DNA of 10,421 nt from an uncultured Porphyromonadaceae bacterium (GCA_900540625.1 UQGP01000056.1:1-10421); one strand, 5' to 3'; counted from the first letter of the stretch, positions 1 to 6,963 are shown. Made by a program: numbers and translations. Notes: generated from the sequence alone by a model not told the origin.

Positions 1-48
1 ATTTCACAAGATTACCTTCGTGAAATCCTTGCCTCGGCCATAATTTGA
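1..48 (+). CDS. possible 3' end of an upstream gene (partial)
   Basis: The first 48 bases read as 15 codons ending in TGA (ISQDYLREILASAII), which looks protein-like. The next frame also reads plausibly (bases 2-43, FHKITFVKSLPRP, ending in TAA), and its third positions are richer in G and C. I cannot decide between them. The fragment is too short to assign a family. A gene entering from the left would fit the GC-rich inverted repeats that follow it. Confidence 0.3.
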   Translation: MSQDYLREILASAII

Positions 49-56
49 TGCGGTTA

Positions 57-106
57 CCCTGAAGAACACCAGGGGGCAAAACACCCCCCCCCAAAAAAAG
101 TTTTTT
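57..106 (+). terminator. possible terminator or structured intergenic region
   Basis: CCCTG (57-61) can pair with CAGGG (70-74). Alternatively, the G5 run (72-76) can pair with part of the C9 run (84-92) across a 7-base loop. A7 (93-99), one G, and T6 (101-106) follow. A hairpin with a T tract fits a terminator for a gene entering from the left, but the T tract sits about 12 bases from the stem, so the match is imperfect. Confidence 0.3.
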
Positions 107-109
107 AAA

Positions 110-132
110 CCTGTATCGCAAAATGATACAGG
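110..132. promoter_or_regulatory. perfect 8-bp inverted repeat upstream of the -7 element
   Basis: CCTGTATC (110-117) and GATACAGG (125-132) are perfect inverted complements around a 7-base spacer. The dyad ends 7 bases before the putative -7 element at 140, so it covers the place where a -33 element would sit. That position suits a repressor or activator operator. No recognisable TTTG lies at the expected -33 site, which fits an activator-dependent or regulated promoter. The regulator is unknown. Confidence 0.4.
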
Positions 133-139
133 GTGCGGC

Positions 140-147
140 TACCTTTG
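140..147 (+). promoter_or_regulatory. Bacteroidetes -7 element for the 72-residue gene
   Basis: TACCTTTG matches the Bacteroidetes -7 pattern TAnnTTTG. It would start transcription around 153 and leave a leader of about 26 bases before the ATG at 180. The leader ends in an A-rich stretch. The -33 box is not evident. Confidence 0.55.
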
Positions 148-179
148 CGGTGTAATTCACCAATAAACAAAAAAAGATT

Positions 180-398
180 ATGGCATTATTCAAAGTAACC
201 ACAAAACGCCTCATTCTCAGCGGAGGCAAGCGTCTCGAAGCCGGCATGACGGCCGAAGTCCCGTTCAACGACTTTACCCTTCCCCTGTACAATTCATCGG
301 TAAAGGAAACAATACGTCATCAATTCGCTATAAAGTATGCCGTAGATTTCCCCGCTTCTCAGATTAACCTCTCCAACCTGACGGTTGAAAAGATCTGA
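180..398 (+). CDS. small conserved-looking protein, unknown function (DUF6140-like)
   Basis: This frame encodes 72 residues. It has no signal peptide, membrane segment or catalytic motif. The pattern (MALFKVTTKR, then RLEAGMTAEV near residues 18-27, then an F-x-x-KY-x-VD stretch and a closing LxVEKI) resembles a small Bacteroidetes family that I recall as DUF6140; that name is from memory and unchecked. The predicted fold would be a compact beta-rich domain. A promoter element lies 33 bases upstream and a clear terminator 25 bases downstream, so it is probably a single-gene transcript. A real gene is likely; the function is unknown. Confidence 0.72.
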   Translation: MALFKVTTKRLILSGGKRLEAGMTAEVPFNDFTLPLYNSSVKETIRHQFAIKYAVDFPASQINLSNLTVEKI

Positions 399-422
399 TT
401 GCAGCGCGAAGCACAACACATT

Positions 423-464
423 ATGGCCGTAATTTTTTATCGAACAAAGTTGCGGCCATTTTTT
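423..464 (+). terminator. Rho-independent terminator after the 72-residue gene
   Basis: ATGGCCGTAA (423-432) pairs with TTGCGGCCAT (450-459), ten pairs with one G-T wobble, and the stem runs directly into a T6 tract (459-464). It begins 25 bases after the stop codon at 398. Confidence 0.8.
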
Positions 465-557
465 AGCCGTGCCTGCTGATTTTTCTCGAAATTAAGCGGC
501 ATCTTTGCAGCCGCCGATGGATAGTACGGACACTCGAATGACAACTGCCTCGAATTA

Positions 558-589
558 TTTGACTACAAACAAATCAGCACATACTTTTT
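558..589 (+). promoter_or_regulatory. Bacteroidetes-type promoter for the 432-residue gene
   Basis: TTTG (558-561), a 20-base spacer, and TACTTTTT (582-589) match the -33/-7 architecture TTTG-N19-21-TAnnTTTG with only the last base differing. Transcription would start about 595, giving a leader of only a few bases before the ATG at 602. A second, weaker -7-like site (CATCTTTG, 500-507) lies upstream and would give a leader of about 90 bases. Confidence 0.5.
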
Positions 590-601
590 ACTATTAATGA
601 T

Positions 602-1900
602 ATGGGAAGACACTACGCTAATGACAATTGGCTGAATGAAATGGCCAAGACGGACGAGTACGCCTGCCGCGATCTCGCAACCGAAGTGGACGAGATGACT
701 GACGGGCGGCAGACCTATAATGCCGTCTTCGGATTCTTGCCGGGCGGCACTTCGAGCCGGCCTCGTAACGTCTCGATTGCTTCGTTAATGAGGCTGTACT
801 GCGCCGAACGAAGCGGACACAAGGAGGACGCACGGCGTGAAATAAAACTCCGTTTTCATTACCTGGATTATACGATTCAGAAAAAGATTTTGCGGCTGTT
901 TCTGGACGGCTCGAAGCAAGACAGATTGTTCTGTTTCAAGCAAATAAGGCACAGCTGGAATAAGGTGTTCGAGCCGAAACTTGTTGAGCTGTGGGAGATG
1001 CACTGCGAACCGGAGTGTGCTAATCTTTTGGTCAAATACGGCAATATCGACTATGTACGCCGGCATCAAGAGGAGTTGGCTAAATCGGCAGGGTATTATC
1101 CTACCGGCAAAAGGCTGGCGCTCGAGGACAGAAATTTTGTCATCGAAAAGGAAAAGTTGGAGGGTCCGGCTATGTATGTCCGGTTGTTGTATGAAACCAA
1201 ACGCACTATCGGAACGGACGAAGCGACGGACATCTTATGGCGGACTATTGATCGGTCGCTGCTGCAAGGCATACGTCATCAATGCAATATTGCGCCGTAC
1301 TTTCTTGTATACGACGGTCGATTGGACAGCGCTGGATTGCCGCTCGAAACAATTGTGCCGTCCATCGTATGGGACGACAATGTAATGGAGTGCATGCGCT
1401 ACCTGTATCACATTGCGCCGAAGGCTGTTGTGGCCGAAGCATTGCGCCGGGACATGGAAGTGCGCAAATGTTTTTATCGTCTTGTCGGCGGAAAGTGCTA
1501 CAACAATTCAAGTGACCCGAGTGCGGATAGGCGGCATGATATGCAGATGTTTTGCAAATTGGCTTACGCCATGTACCCCAAGGACAAGCGAAAGTATGCC
1601 ATCGAAAACGACCGACAAGTAAACGCCTCCGTTTTTTCAGCTTCGTCTTGGGACGATTGTCCCGAAGGCAGACCGATTGTATTGGAACAGAGGCTTAAAG
1701 CAAACCGGGCGACATCACATCTACTTGAAAACATCCGTGAGTATCGTCTGACCGAGGATTTGACGCCGGAAGAATGGCGGGCTCTTTATCTCGAAAAGAA
1801 CATGCCTAAGAACGAAGCTATCACGGCGCTGTCCGAGCGATTAGGCCTCGAGCCGGACTGCCCGGACCGAGACGAATTCATCAAAGAACTGCTGAGTTAG
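602..1900 (+). CDS. uncharacterised 432-residue cysteine-rich protein
   Basis: I do not recognise this protein well enough to name a family. It has no signal peptide, transmembrane stretch or nucleotide-binding loop. The sequence is largely amphipathic helix, with aromatic and charged residues spaced as in helical-repeat scaffolds (for example residues 59-102 and 118-160), so an all-alpha HEAT- or TPR-like fold is an inference. It holds 12 cysteines (22, 67, 111, 135, 139, 228, 264, 290, 299, 318, 353, 420), many for a cytoplasmic bacterial protein. Cys135 and Cys139 form the only close pair (HCEPEC). The C-terminus (residues 385-431) is acidic and helical. The gene stands alone, with its own promoter candidate 13 bases upstream and a hairpin right after the stop. 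It faces the DUF3332 operon tail to tail. Confidence 0.8.
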   Translation: MGRHYANDNWLNEMAKTDEYACRDLATEVDEMTDGRQTYNAVFGFLPGGTSSRPRNVSIASLMRLYCAERSGHKEDARREIKLRFHYLDYTIQKKILRLFLDGSKQDRLFCFKQIRHSWNKVFEPKLVELWEMHCEPECANLLVKYGNIDYVRRHQEELAKSAGYYPTGKRLALEDRNFVIEKEKLEGPAMYVRLLYETKRTIGTDEATDILWRTIDRSLLQGIRHQCNIAPYFLVYDGRLDSAGLPLETIVPSIVWDDNVMECMRYLYHIAPKAVVAEALRRDMEVRKCFYRLVGGKCYNNSSDPSADRRHDMQMFCKLAYAMYPKDKRKYAIENDRQVNASVFSASSWDDCPEGRPIVLEQRLKANRATSHLLENIREYRLTEDLTPEEWRALYLEKNMPKNEAITALSERLGLEPDCPDRDEFIKELLS

Positions 1901-1901
1901 T

Positions 1902-1921
1902 TTACGGCTCGGGAGCCGTAA
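1902..1921 (+). terminator. hairpin right after the 432-residue gene
   Basis: TTACGGCTC (1902-1910) and GAGCCGTAA (1913-1921) are perfect complements around 2 bases and start one base after the stop codon. No T tract follows, so it may stabilise the mRNA 3' end or help the next hairpin stop transcription rather than terminate by itself. Confidence 0.45.
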
Positions 1922-1939
1922 TCCACTTGGGCAACACCT

Positions 1940-1986
1940 AAAAAAGCGCAACACCCTCGGGCGATATGGTCATTGCCCAAGGGTGT
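1940..1986 (-). terminator. terminator of the purM-mltF-DUF3332 cluster
   Basis: On the minus strand, ACACCCTTGGGC (1986-1975) pairs with GCCCGAGGGTGT (1962-1951) with one mismatch across a 12-base loop. T6 follows, seen as A6 at 1940-1945 on the plus strand. It lies 34 bases after the DUF3332 stop codon. The stem may also help stop the oncoming transcript of the 432-residue gene. Confidence 0.75.
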
Positions 1987-2020
1987 CGATGTATGTCTAT
2001 TGTGCGTATGCGCCGTCACA

Positions 2021-2569
2021 TTAGCGAGCGGCCAAGTTGGAGGCTGCGAGAGCTTCCTGATATGCGTAGCAGCCGTTTTGGCTGATTTCTACGACTTTGT
2101 AGTCGCCGTTGGGCATGGGGACTTTGGCGTGGTCGGCATCGATGAAGGTGAGGAATACGACACGCTGACCTTGGGCATCGAGCGTGCTCCACTCCTGTGT
2201 CTTGACGTCGAAGTCGAGGCGCACTTTGGTGCCGTCGTTTTCGCTGATGATGTCGTAGCCCTTGCCGTCGCATTTTACGAGATACTTGCCGTCCTGACCT
2301 TCGATAACCTTGGTGCCCTTGGCTACGGGGTTATTGCCGCTCCAGAACTCGATACTGTTGAGCACCAGAATATCGGCCAAACCGGAGACTTCGTATACGG
2401 GCAGAATCCAGAAGGCAAAGAATACCAACTCGTTGACAAACTTGTTGCCTATCGAATTGTTCCACGTCAGCAGTTTGTTTGTGAGTTTGAACGAGCCTAT
2501 GCACGAGCTGAACATCATGCAGGAGCATACCGCGATGACGGCTGCTACACGGATAGCGTACTTTTTCAT
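2021..2569 (-). CDS. DUF3332 family lipoprotein
   Basis: The 182-residue product starts with a basic, hydrophobic signal segment and a lipobox-like FSSC, so Cys23 is the likely lipidated residue after signal peptidase II cleavage. The next segment (about residues 26-80, with FVNELVFFAFWILPVYE and a nearby ADILVLNSIEFWSGNNP) is characteristic of DUF3332 proteins in Bacteroidetes. It includes a hydrophobic stretch at 48-60 that could insert in the membrane. Residues 85-170 look like a small beta-rich domain (KYLVKCDGKGYDII, then VRLDFDVKTQEW). The family has no known activity. The gene follows mltF by 80 bases with no clear promoter between, so it is probably transcribed with it; a terminator follows. 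Envelope localisation is inferred from the signal. Confidence 0.85.
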   Translation of the reverse strand: MKKYAIRVAAVIAVCSCMMFSSCIGSFKLTNKLLTWNNSIGNKFVNELVFFAFWILPVYEVSGLADILVLNSIEFWSGNNPVAKGTKVIEGQDGKYLVKCDGKGYDIISENDGTKVRLDFDVKTQEWSTLDAQGQRVVFLTFIDADHAKVPMPNGDYKVVEISQNGCYAYQEALAASNLAAR

Positions 2570-2649
2570 AATTCTATCTATTTGTTAAGGATGGGTTGGA
2601 TTGTTTCTGTATAACGTTTTGTGTCTTGTTTCGTTTATAATGAGGATTG

Positions 2650-4026
2650 TCAGGCATGGATATTGGCCAGTACACGATGGTAGAAGCGCATCACCGCCCC
2701 GACATATTCGATGGTCTGCGTGCCGCGGAAGTACCCGTAGCGCACGACTTCGTCGTTGTAGTACGCCGGATTGGACTTGAGTCGCAATGCCTCGGAAACA
2801 TTGTCTTCCCATACGGCGGGATTATACCCGTGCTTGCGGGCCAAGGCTATGGCATCGATGATATGCGCGGCTCCGGCGTTATAGGATGCCAAGACAAACT
2901 TGACACGTTCGGCCGGGTCTTTGACATAGGGGCGCATGGTGCGGTCGAGTGTCTTGAGCAGCCGCGAAGCCAGGCGTATCGAGGTCTCCGGGTCGGTCAG
3001 TGCCGCCGGGTCGATACCGTTGGCCCTTGCGGTCGAAGGCATTATCTGCATAATACCGCGTGCACCGGCCCAGGAAGTCACGCTGTTGTCAAAACGGCTT
3101 TCGACAAAGCATATCGCGCCAAGCAGACGCCAATCGTGTCCTTCGCCGGCGTAGAGCTTGAACAAGGCATCGTAGGGCGACAGCCGTCCGCCGTGGAAGG
3201 TGTATGTCAAGGCAGTAGGCGACTGTTTGGACATCTCGAAGTATGTTTTCAGAAGTGCCAAATTGCGTTCACGAGGCTTGTCGGAGGACAGCCAGGTGTC
3301 TATGCTGTCGCCCAGCCACGCGTGATCGGGGGCGGTGGCCCAGCGCGCTTTTTGCGGAAAGCTGAGCGCCACGGTGATGTCCAAACGCGGATAATATGTG
3401 CGATTGATGCGAGCCAAGTCGCTATCAATGACCGTCATGGGTATTTTGCCGTCATTGACCATAGCTATAAGGTCTTCGGCCACAATGGAATCGCGGTTGA
3501 GCGTGTGTATGCGTATGCCGCCTCCGAGTTCTTCGTTGAGATGCCGCAGCCGCTGATGATATTTGCTGCTGTCGACCACGTAGATATCGCGTCCGGGCAG
3601 TTGGGTGACGTCGGTGACGATGCTATCGGTGCCACGGCGTTGCACCAGCACCTGCGTGGTCTCGAAGGTGGGTCCGCAGTGGTGAACTCGCGCCTTGAAT
3701 TCGCTGTTGACCGGAATTTGGTAAGCCACAACGTCTGCCTTACCCGTATTGACCATTTCTATGGCTCCGTCAAGGCTCGGCGCCACTTCCACCTCGAGCG
3801 CCATCCCTTTTGCCTTGGCAAATTCGGCGGCCAGGGCGTAGTCATAGCCCATAGCTTCGTCGCGATAGAGGAAGTAGGACAACGGGCTGTATATCGTGGC
3901 GATACGCAGCGTCTCGGGCAGCGCGTACGCCACCGAATCGGTGGATGCGTCCGAACCCGCGCCCTTGCCGCAGCCGCCCAAAAGCAGCACCGCAGCCATC
4001 GCGACTATGTATAACAGCCTGACCAT
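2650..4026 (-). CDS. mltF: membrane-bound lytic murein transglycosylase, MltF type
   Basis: This 458-residue lipoprotein should cleave the MurNAc-GlcNAc bond of peptidoglycan to leave 1,6-anhydro ends, acting from the outer membrane face of the periplasm. A signal segment ends in the lipobox LLGGC with Cys19. Residues 38-265 look like a periplasmic solute-binding (SBP_bac_3) module, starting with LRIATIYSPLSYF and ending in the FEMSK region. Residues 284-450 are the SLT domain: the catalytic Glu is Glu309 in FVESRFD, followed by GARGIMQIMPSTA (321-333) and SYNAG (381-385). This domain order and length match E. coli MltF (about 518 residues) and its Bacteroidales relatives. The start lies 18 bases after the purM stop, so the two are probably co-transcribed. 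A 455-residue open frame on the opposite strand is a shadow. Confidence 0.92.
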   Translation of the reverse strand: MVRLLYIVAMAAVLLLGGCGKGAGSDASTDSVAYALPETLRIATIYSPLSYFLYRDEAMGYDYALAAEFAKAKGMALEVEVAPSLDGAIEMVNTGKADVVAYQIPVNSEFKARVHHCGPTFETTQVLVQRRGTDSIVTDVTQLPGRDIYVVDSSKYHQRLRHLNEELGGGIRIHTLNRDSIVAEDLIAMVNDGKIPMTVIDSDLARINRTYYPRLDITVALSFPQKARWATAPDHAWLGDSIDTWLSSDKPRERNLALLKTYFEMSKQSPTALTYTFHGGRLSPYDALFKLYAGEGHDWRLLGAICFVESRFDNSVTSWAGARGIMQIMPSTARANGIDPAALTDPETSIRLASRLLKTLDRTMRPYVKDPAERVKFVLASYNAGAAHIIDAIALARKHGYNPAVWEDNVSEALRLKSNPAYYNDEVVRYGYFRGTQTIEYVGAVMRFYHRVLANIHA

Positions 4027-4044
4027 GCCTGTCGTATATCGTTT

Positions 4045-5214
4045 TTATATCAAGTCGGAGCGGAGTATCGTCAACTTGTTGCCTTGGGGACGATCCTCGA
4101 CGTGTCCTATGACCTGAGCCTCCACGCCCATGGCGCGAGCCAGCGCGACAACGGCCTCGGCCTCTGACGGACTTACGTATATCTCCATACGATGTCCCAT
4201 ATTGAAGACTTTCTCCATCTCTTCCTTGGAGGCGCCGCTTTCGAGCGCTATCATCTTGAACAGCGGGGGTACGGGCAGCAGATTATCCTTGATTACGTGC
4301 TTGTCTTTCACGAAATTCATCACCTTGGTCTGCGCGCCGCCGGTGCAGTGCACCATACCGTGTATATGCCTGCGCCCTACCTCGTCGAAAATGCGACGTA
4401 CCACCGGAGCGTATGTGCGCGTGGGCGACAGCACCAGGCGTCCGGCATCCAGGGGCGTGCCTTCCACCGGGTCGGTCAGTCGGCGACTGCCGCAATATGC
4501 CAGTTCCTCGGGCATACCTTGATCATAGCTCTCGGGATATTGTGTGGCGTAATACTTGGCAAAAACATCATGGCGTGCCGAGGTCAGGCCGTTGCTGCCC
4601 ATGCCGCCGTTGTAGCTATGTTCCCATGCCGCCTGACCATACGAGGCCAACCCGACAATAAGATCGCCGTGGCTGATGTGCGCGTTGTCTATGACTTGGT
4701 CACGCCGCATACGGCACGTCACTGTGGAGTCTACGATGATGGTGCGCACAAGGTCGCCCACATCGGCCGTCTCGCCTCCGGTACTGTAGATACCTATGCC
4801 GTATGACCGTAATTCGGCCAGAAGTTCCTCCGTCCCGTTGATAATGGCCGAGATGACTTCGCCCGGGACAAGCCGCCTATTACGTCCTATGGTGGAGGAC
4901 ACCAGAATGTTGTCGACGGCTCCTACGCACAATAGGTCATCGAGGTTCATCACCAAGGCATCCTGCGCAATGCCGCGCCATACAGACATATCGCCCGTTT
5001 CGCGCCAATACATATAGGCCAAGGACGATTTGGTGCCCGCCCCGTCGGCGTGCATAATATTGCACCACTCCGGGTCGCCGCCCAGTATATCGGGAATAAT
5101 TTTGCAAAAGGCACGTGGGTAGAGGCCCTTGTCTATGTGGCGGATGGCGGCGTGTACGTCTTCTTTGGATGCCGATACGCCGCGGCGGTCATATCTCTGC
5201 TGGTCTGCTGTCAT
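4045..5214 (-). CDS. purM: phosphoribosylformylglycinamidine cyclo-ligase (AIR synthase), Bacteroidetes type
   Basis: The product would use ATP to close FGAM into 5-aminoimidazole ribonucleotide in cytoplasmic purine synthesis. The 389-residue protein has the N-terminal ATP-binding segment of the PurM/PurL superfamily (HADGAGTKSSLAY, 55-67), LVMNLDDLL near residue 90, GGETAD (146-151), GMGSNGLTSARH (204-215), HCTGGAQTK (289-297), and the conserved FNMGHRMEIYV (337-347). These match the longer PurM form that I recall as usual in Bacteroidetes. Some annotations call it only an AIR synthase-related protein, so the exact reaction is less certain than the family. It heads the minus-strand cluster, diverging from tsaB with a 156-base gap between the two start codons. 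From memory, purM often sits by prfA and pyrF in Bacteroidales; neither is here. Confidence 0.9.
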   Translation of the reverse strand: MTADQQRYDRRGVSASKEDVHAAIRHIDKGLYPRAFCKIIPDILGGDPEWCNIMHADGAGTKSSLAYMYWRETGDMSVWRGIAQDALVMNLDDLLCVGAVDNILVSSTIGRNRRLVPGEVISAIINGTEELLAELRSYGIGIYSTGGETADVGDLVRTIIVDSTVTCRMRRDQVIDNAHISHGDLIVGLASYGQAAWEHSYNGGMGSNGLTSARHDVFAKYYATQYPESYDQGMPEELAYCGSRRLTDPVEGTPLDAGRLVLSPTRTYAPVVRRIFDEVGRRHIHGMVHCTGGAQTKVMNFVKDKHVIKDNLLPVPPLFKMIALESGASKEEMEKVFNMGHRMEIYVSPSEAEAVVALARAMGVEAQVIGHVEDRPQGNKLTILRSDLI

Positions 5215-5242
5215 ATCGTGTCGTTATTTGTGTTTGGATAGG

Positions 5243-5250
5243 CGAATTTA
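5243..5250 (-). promoter_or_regulatory. weak -7-like element for purM
   Basis: Read on the minus strand this is TAAATTCG, one base from TAnnTTTG. It would place the transcript start about 23 bases before the purM ATG. No good -33 TTTG is found at 19-21 bases, so this is a tentative call. It is back to back with the tsaB element at 5284-5291. Confidence 0.3.
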
Positions 5251-5283
5251 GCAATAATTTATGAGATTTCGGCCCTTTTTAAG

Positions 5284-5291
5284 TAACTTTG
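5284..5291 (+). promoter_or_regulatory. Bacteroidetes -7 element for tsaB
   Basis: TAACTTTG matches TAnnTTTG exactly. A degenerate -33 (TTTA, 5258-5261) lies 22 bases upstream. Transcription would start about 5297, leaving a GC-rich leader of about 74 bases before the preferred ATG at 5371. Confidence 0.55.
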
Positions 5292-5370
5292 CACTCGCAT
5301 GGGCATCGCGGACGCGCCAAGGCACGCGCACACGCCCCTGCCGGACTTTCATAAATACAGATTTCAGACT

Positions 5371-6072
5371 ATGGCCGTAATATTGAACATAGACACTTCC
5401 ACCACGGTATGCTCGACAGCGCTCACCGCCGAGGGTATGATACTCAAGCATTTCGAAGATTTTCAAGGGCGCAACCACGCCGCCCTGCTCAGCGGATACA
5501 TCAAGGCCTGCCTTGACCACGCCCGCGAAAAGGAAATGCACCTCGATGCCGTGGCCGTGTCTATGGGCCCGGGGAGCTACACCGGCCTGCGCATAGGCCT
5601 CAGCGAAGCCAAGGGCCTGGCTTACGCCCTGGACATCCCGATAATCGGCGTCAGCACGCTCCAACTTATGGTGACACACGTTATGTTTGACGGCGAGGAC
5701 TATGACGATGACCCGATATTTGTGCCCATGATAGACGCCCGACGTATGGAGGTGTACACCGCCGCTTACGATATGGCCCTGGGCGAAGTCATGGCGCCGC
5801 AACCTCTTATCCTGGACGAAAACCGCTACGCGGAGCTATTTGGCTCGGGTCGTACCGTCGTATTCTTCGGCGACGGCTCGGACAAGGCTCGCAATCTTAT
5901 CTGCGGCAGACATCCCGAGGCTCGCTTCGTGTCGGGCGTCGTGCCCCTGGCTGTGGATATGCTGGCTTTGGCCGAACGTGCATACTCGCGCCGCGATTTC
6001 CTCGACACGGCTTACAGCGTCCCCGAATACCTCAAAGATTTTCAGGCCACCAAACCCAAGCCGCGCCTGTGA
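5371..6072 (+). CDS. tsaB: tRNA threonylcarbamoyladenosine biosynthesis protein TsaB
   Basis: TsaB is the non-catalytic partner of TsaD in the complex that transfers the threonylcarbamoyl group to A37 of ANN-decoding tRNAs; it works in the cytoplasm. The 233-residue protein has an ASKHA fold start (ILNIDTSTTVCSTAL), the family signature GPGSYTGLRIG (66-76) with SEAKGLAYA after it, the MIDARRMEVYTAAYD segment (120-134), and a closing VPEYLKDFQATKPK. Length is normal for the family. The frame stays open upstream to an ATG at 5299, which would add 24 residues with no family counterpart. I chose 5371 because family members begin directly at this first beta strand. It diverges from purM. The 221-residue gene follows on the same strand after 145 bases without a clear terminator. 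Confidence 0.93.
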   Translation: MAVILNIDTSTTVCSTALTAEGMILKHFEDFQGRNHAALLSGYIKACLDHAREKEMHLDAVAVSMGPGSYTGLRIGLSEAKGLAYALDIPIIGVSTLQLMVTHVMFDGEDYDDDPIFVPMIDARRMEVYTAAYDMALGEVMAPQPLILDENRYAELFGSGRTVVFFGDGSDKARNLICGRHPEARFVSGVVPLAVDMLALAERAYSRRDFLDTAYSVPEYLKDFQATKPKPRL

Positions 6073-6217
6073 CAGCCTCGACAAACCCGGGTGCGTCCGA
6101 CCGGCGGCACAAACGTCCGAACGTCCGGAAATTCGCATAACGTCACAATAATCTGTAACGACACCATCGAAAATCACACCTTTAATTTCAAAGATTCAAA
6201 TAACTCAGAGACTCATT

Positions 6218-6883
6218 ATGGAAGACAATGGACCACAGAAACGAGCTCCACGCAAAAAACTCCGCATCACTTTCCCGGACGGAGAAGTCCTCTGCTATAC
6301 GGATTCGACATCTACAATGCTTGCCGCTTTAGCCAAAATCGGCAAAGAACGGTTCCCGGAAATAAAACTTGAAATCGGCGGCCAGCCAATAATTTCGCAG
6401 CAAATACTCCCGAAATACAAGGCCTATATGCGCGAAATTTGCGATGGATGGTATCTGAACACACAGTCGGACACCGACTGCAAATATATGCAGATGAAGT
6501 CTATAAGCGATACACTCGGACTCGGACTGAAAGTCGAAGTGGGATCCGATTTCAAAGCCCAAGCGATGCCTGGCCGAGCCGTAAGGCACCGCGCCAAAGA
6601 AACACTGCGCATACACTTCCCGGAAGACGACACCTACATCGCGCTCGAAAGCTCGCAAGACGGATACCTCGAAGCATTGCGCAAGATCGGAATTAATAAA
6701 ATTGTCAATCGCCGAATTCCGTACAAATCATACACCTTGGCCACGCGTGTGCGCGAGTCTTCTCGTCAGTTACCGGTAGACGATTGCTGGGTTTATGTTC
6801 CCGGCGCCATCAAGGATAAAGCCTCAATGCTGCGCACCATAGCCCTATGTCTACGCATAACTCTTGACGTTACCATCGTCTAA
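6218..6883 (+). CDS. unknown protein with two tandem copies of a ~95-residue domain
   Basis: This 221-residue protein shows an internal duplication. Copy 1 (about 13-108) runs from KKLRITFPDGE through LAALAKIG (35-42) and CDGWYLNTQSD (75-85) to LGLGLKVEV. Copy 2 (about 128-220) runs from ETLRIHFPEDD through LEALRKIG (151-158) and DDCWVYVP (188-195) to LRITLDVTI. The copies share LRIxFP, the LxALxKIG helix, the DGWYLN/DDCWVY strand and the closing helix and strand. Copy 1 is more typical; copy 2 is diverged. From memory, similar single domains sit at the C-termini of varied Bacteroidetes accessory proteins, which is unverified. No catalytic motif, signal or membrane segment is visible. The basic link (109-127) joins the copies. 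It is convergent with recA. Confidence 0.8.
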   Translation: MEDNGPQKRAPRKKLRITFPDGEVLCYTDSTSTMLAALAKIGKERFPEIKLEIGGQPIISQQILPKYKAYMREICDGWYLNTQSDTDCKYMQMKSISDTLGLGLKVEVGSDFKAQAMPGRAVRHRAKETLRIHFPEDDTYIALESSQDGYLEALRKIGINKIVNRRIPYKSYTLATRVRESSRQLPVDDCWVYVPGAIKDKASMLRTIALCLRITLDVTIV

Positions 6884-6963
6884 GGCGGCGGTACATCATC
6901 CGAGCGGCGACATCATCTGATAAGATTACTGTCGTATGCGTCCGCCGCGCTGCTCCATTCGAT

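Noticed and set aside
1..26. A stem-loop RNA element (ATTTCAC ... GTGAAAT)
   Set aside because: The stem is short with a bulge, and the stretch reads as possible protein coding; nothing else supports an RNA gene.
1973..2614. A 213-residue open frame on the plus strand
   Set aside because: It is antisense to the DUF3332 gene and also covers the terminator at 1940-1986; no family motif is seen.
2647..4014. A 455-residue open frame on the plus strand
   Set aside because: It lies antisense to mltF, whose lipobox, catalytic glutamate and SLT motifs are clear. Long antisense frames arise from the third-position bias here.
5248..5802. A 184-residue open frame on the minus strand
   Set aside because: It is antisense to tsaB and its promoter region; no recognisable features.
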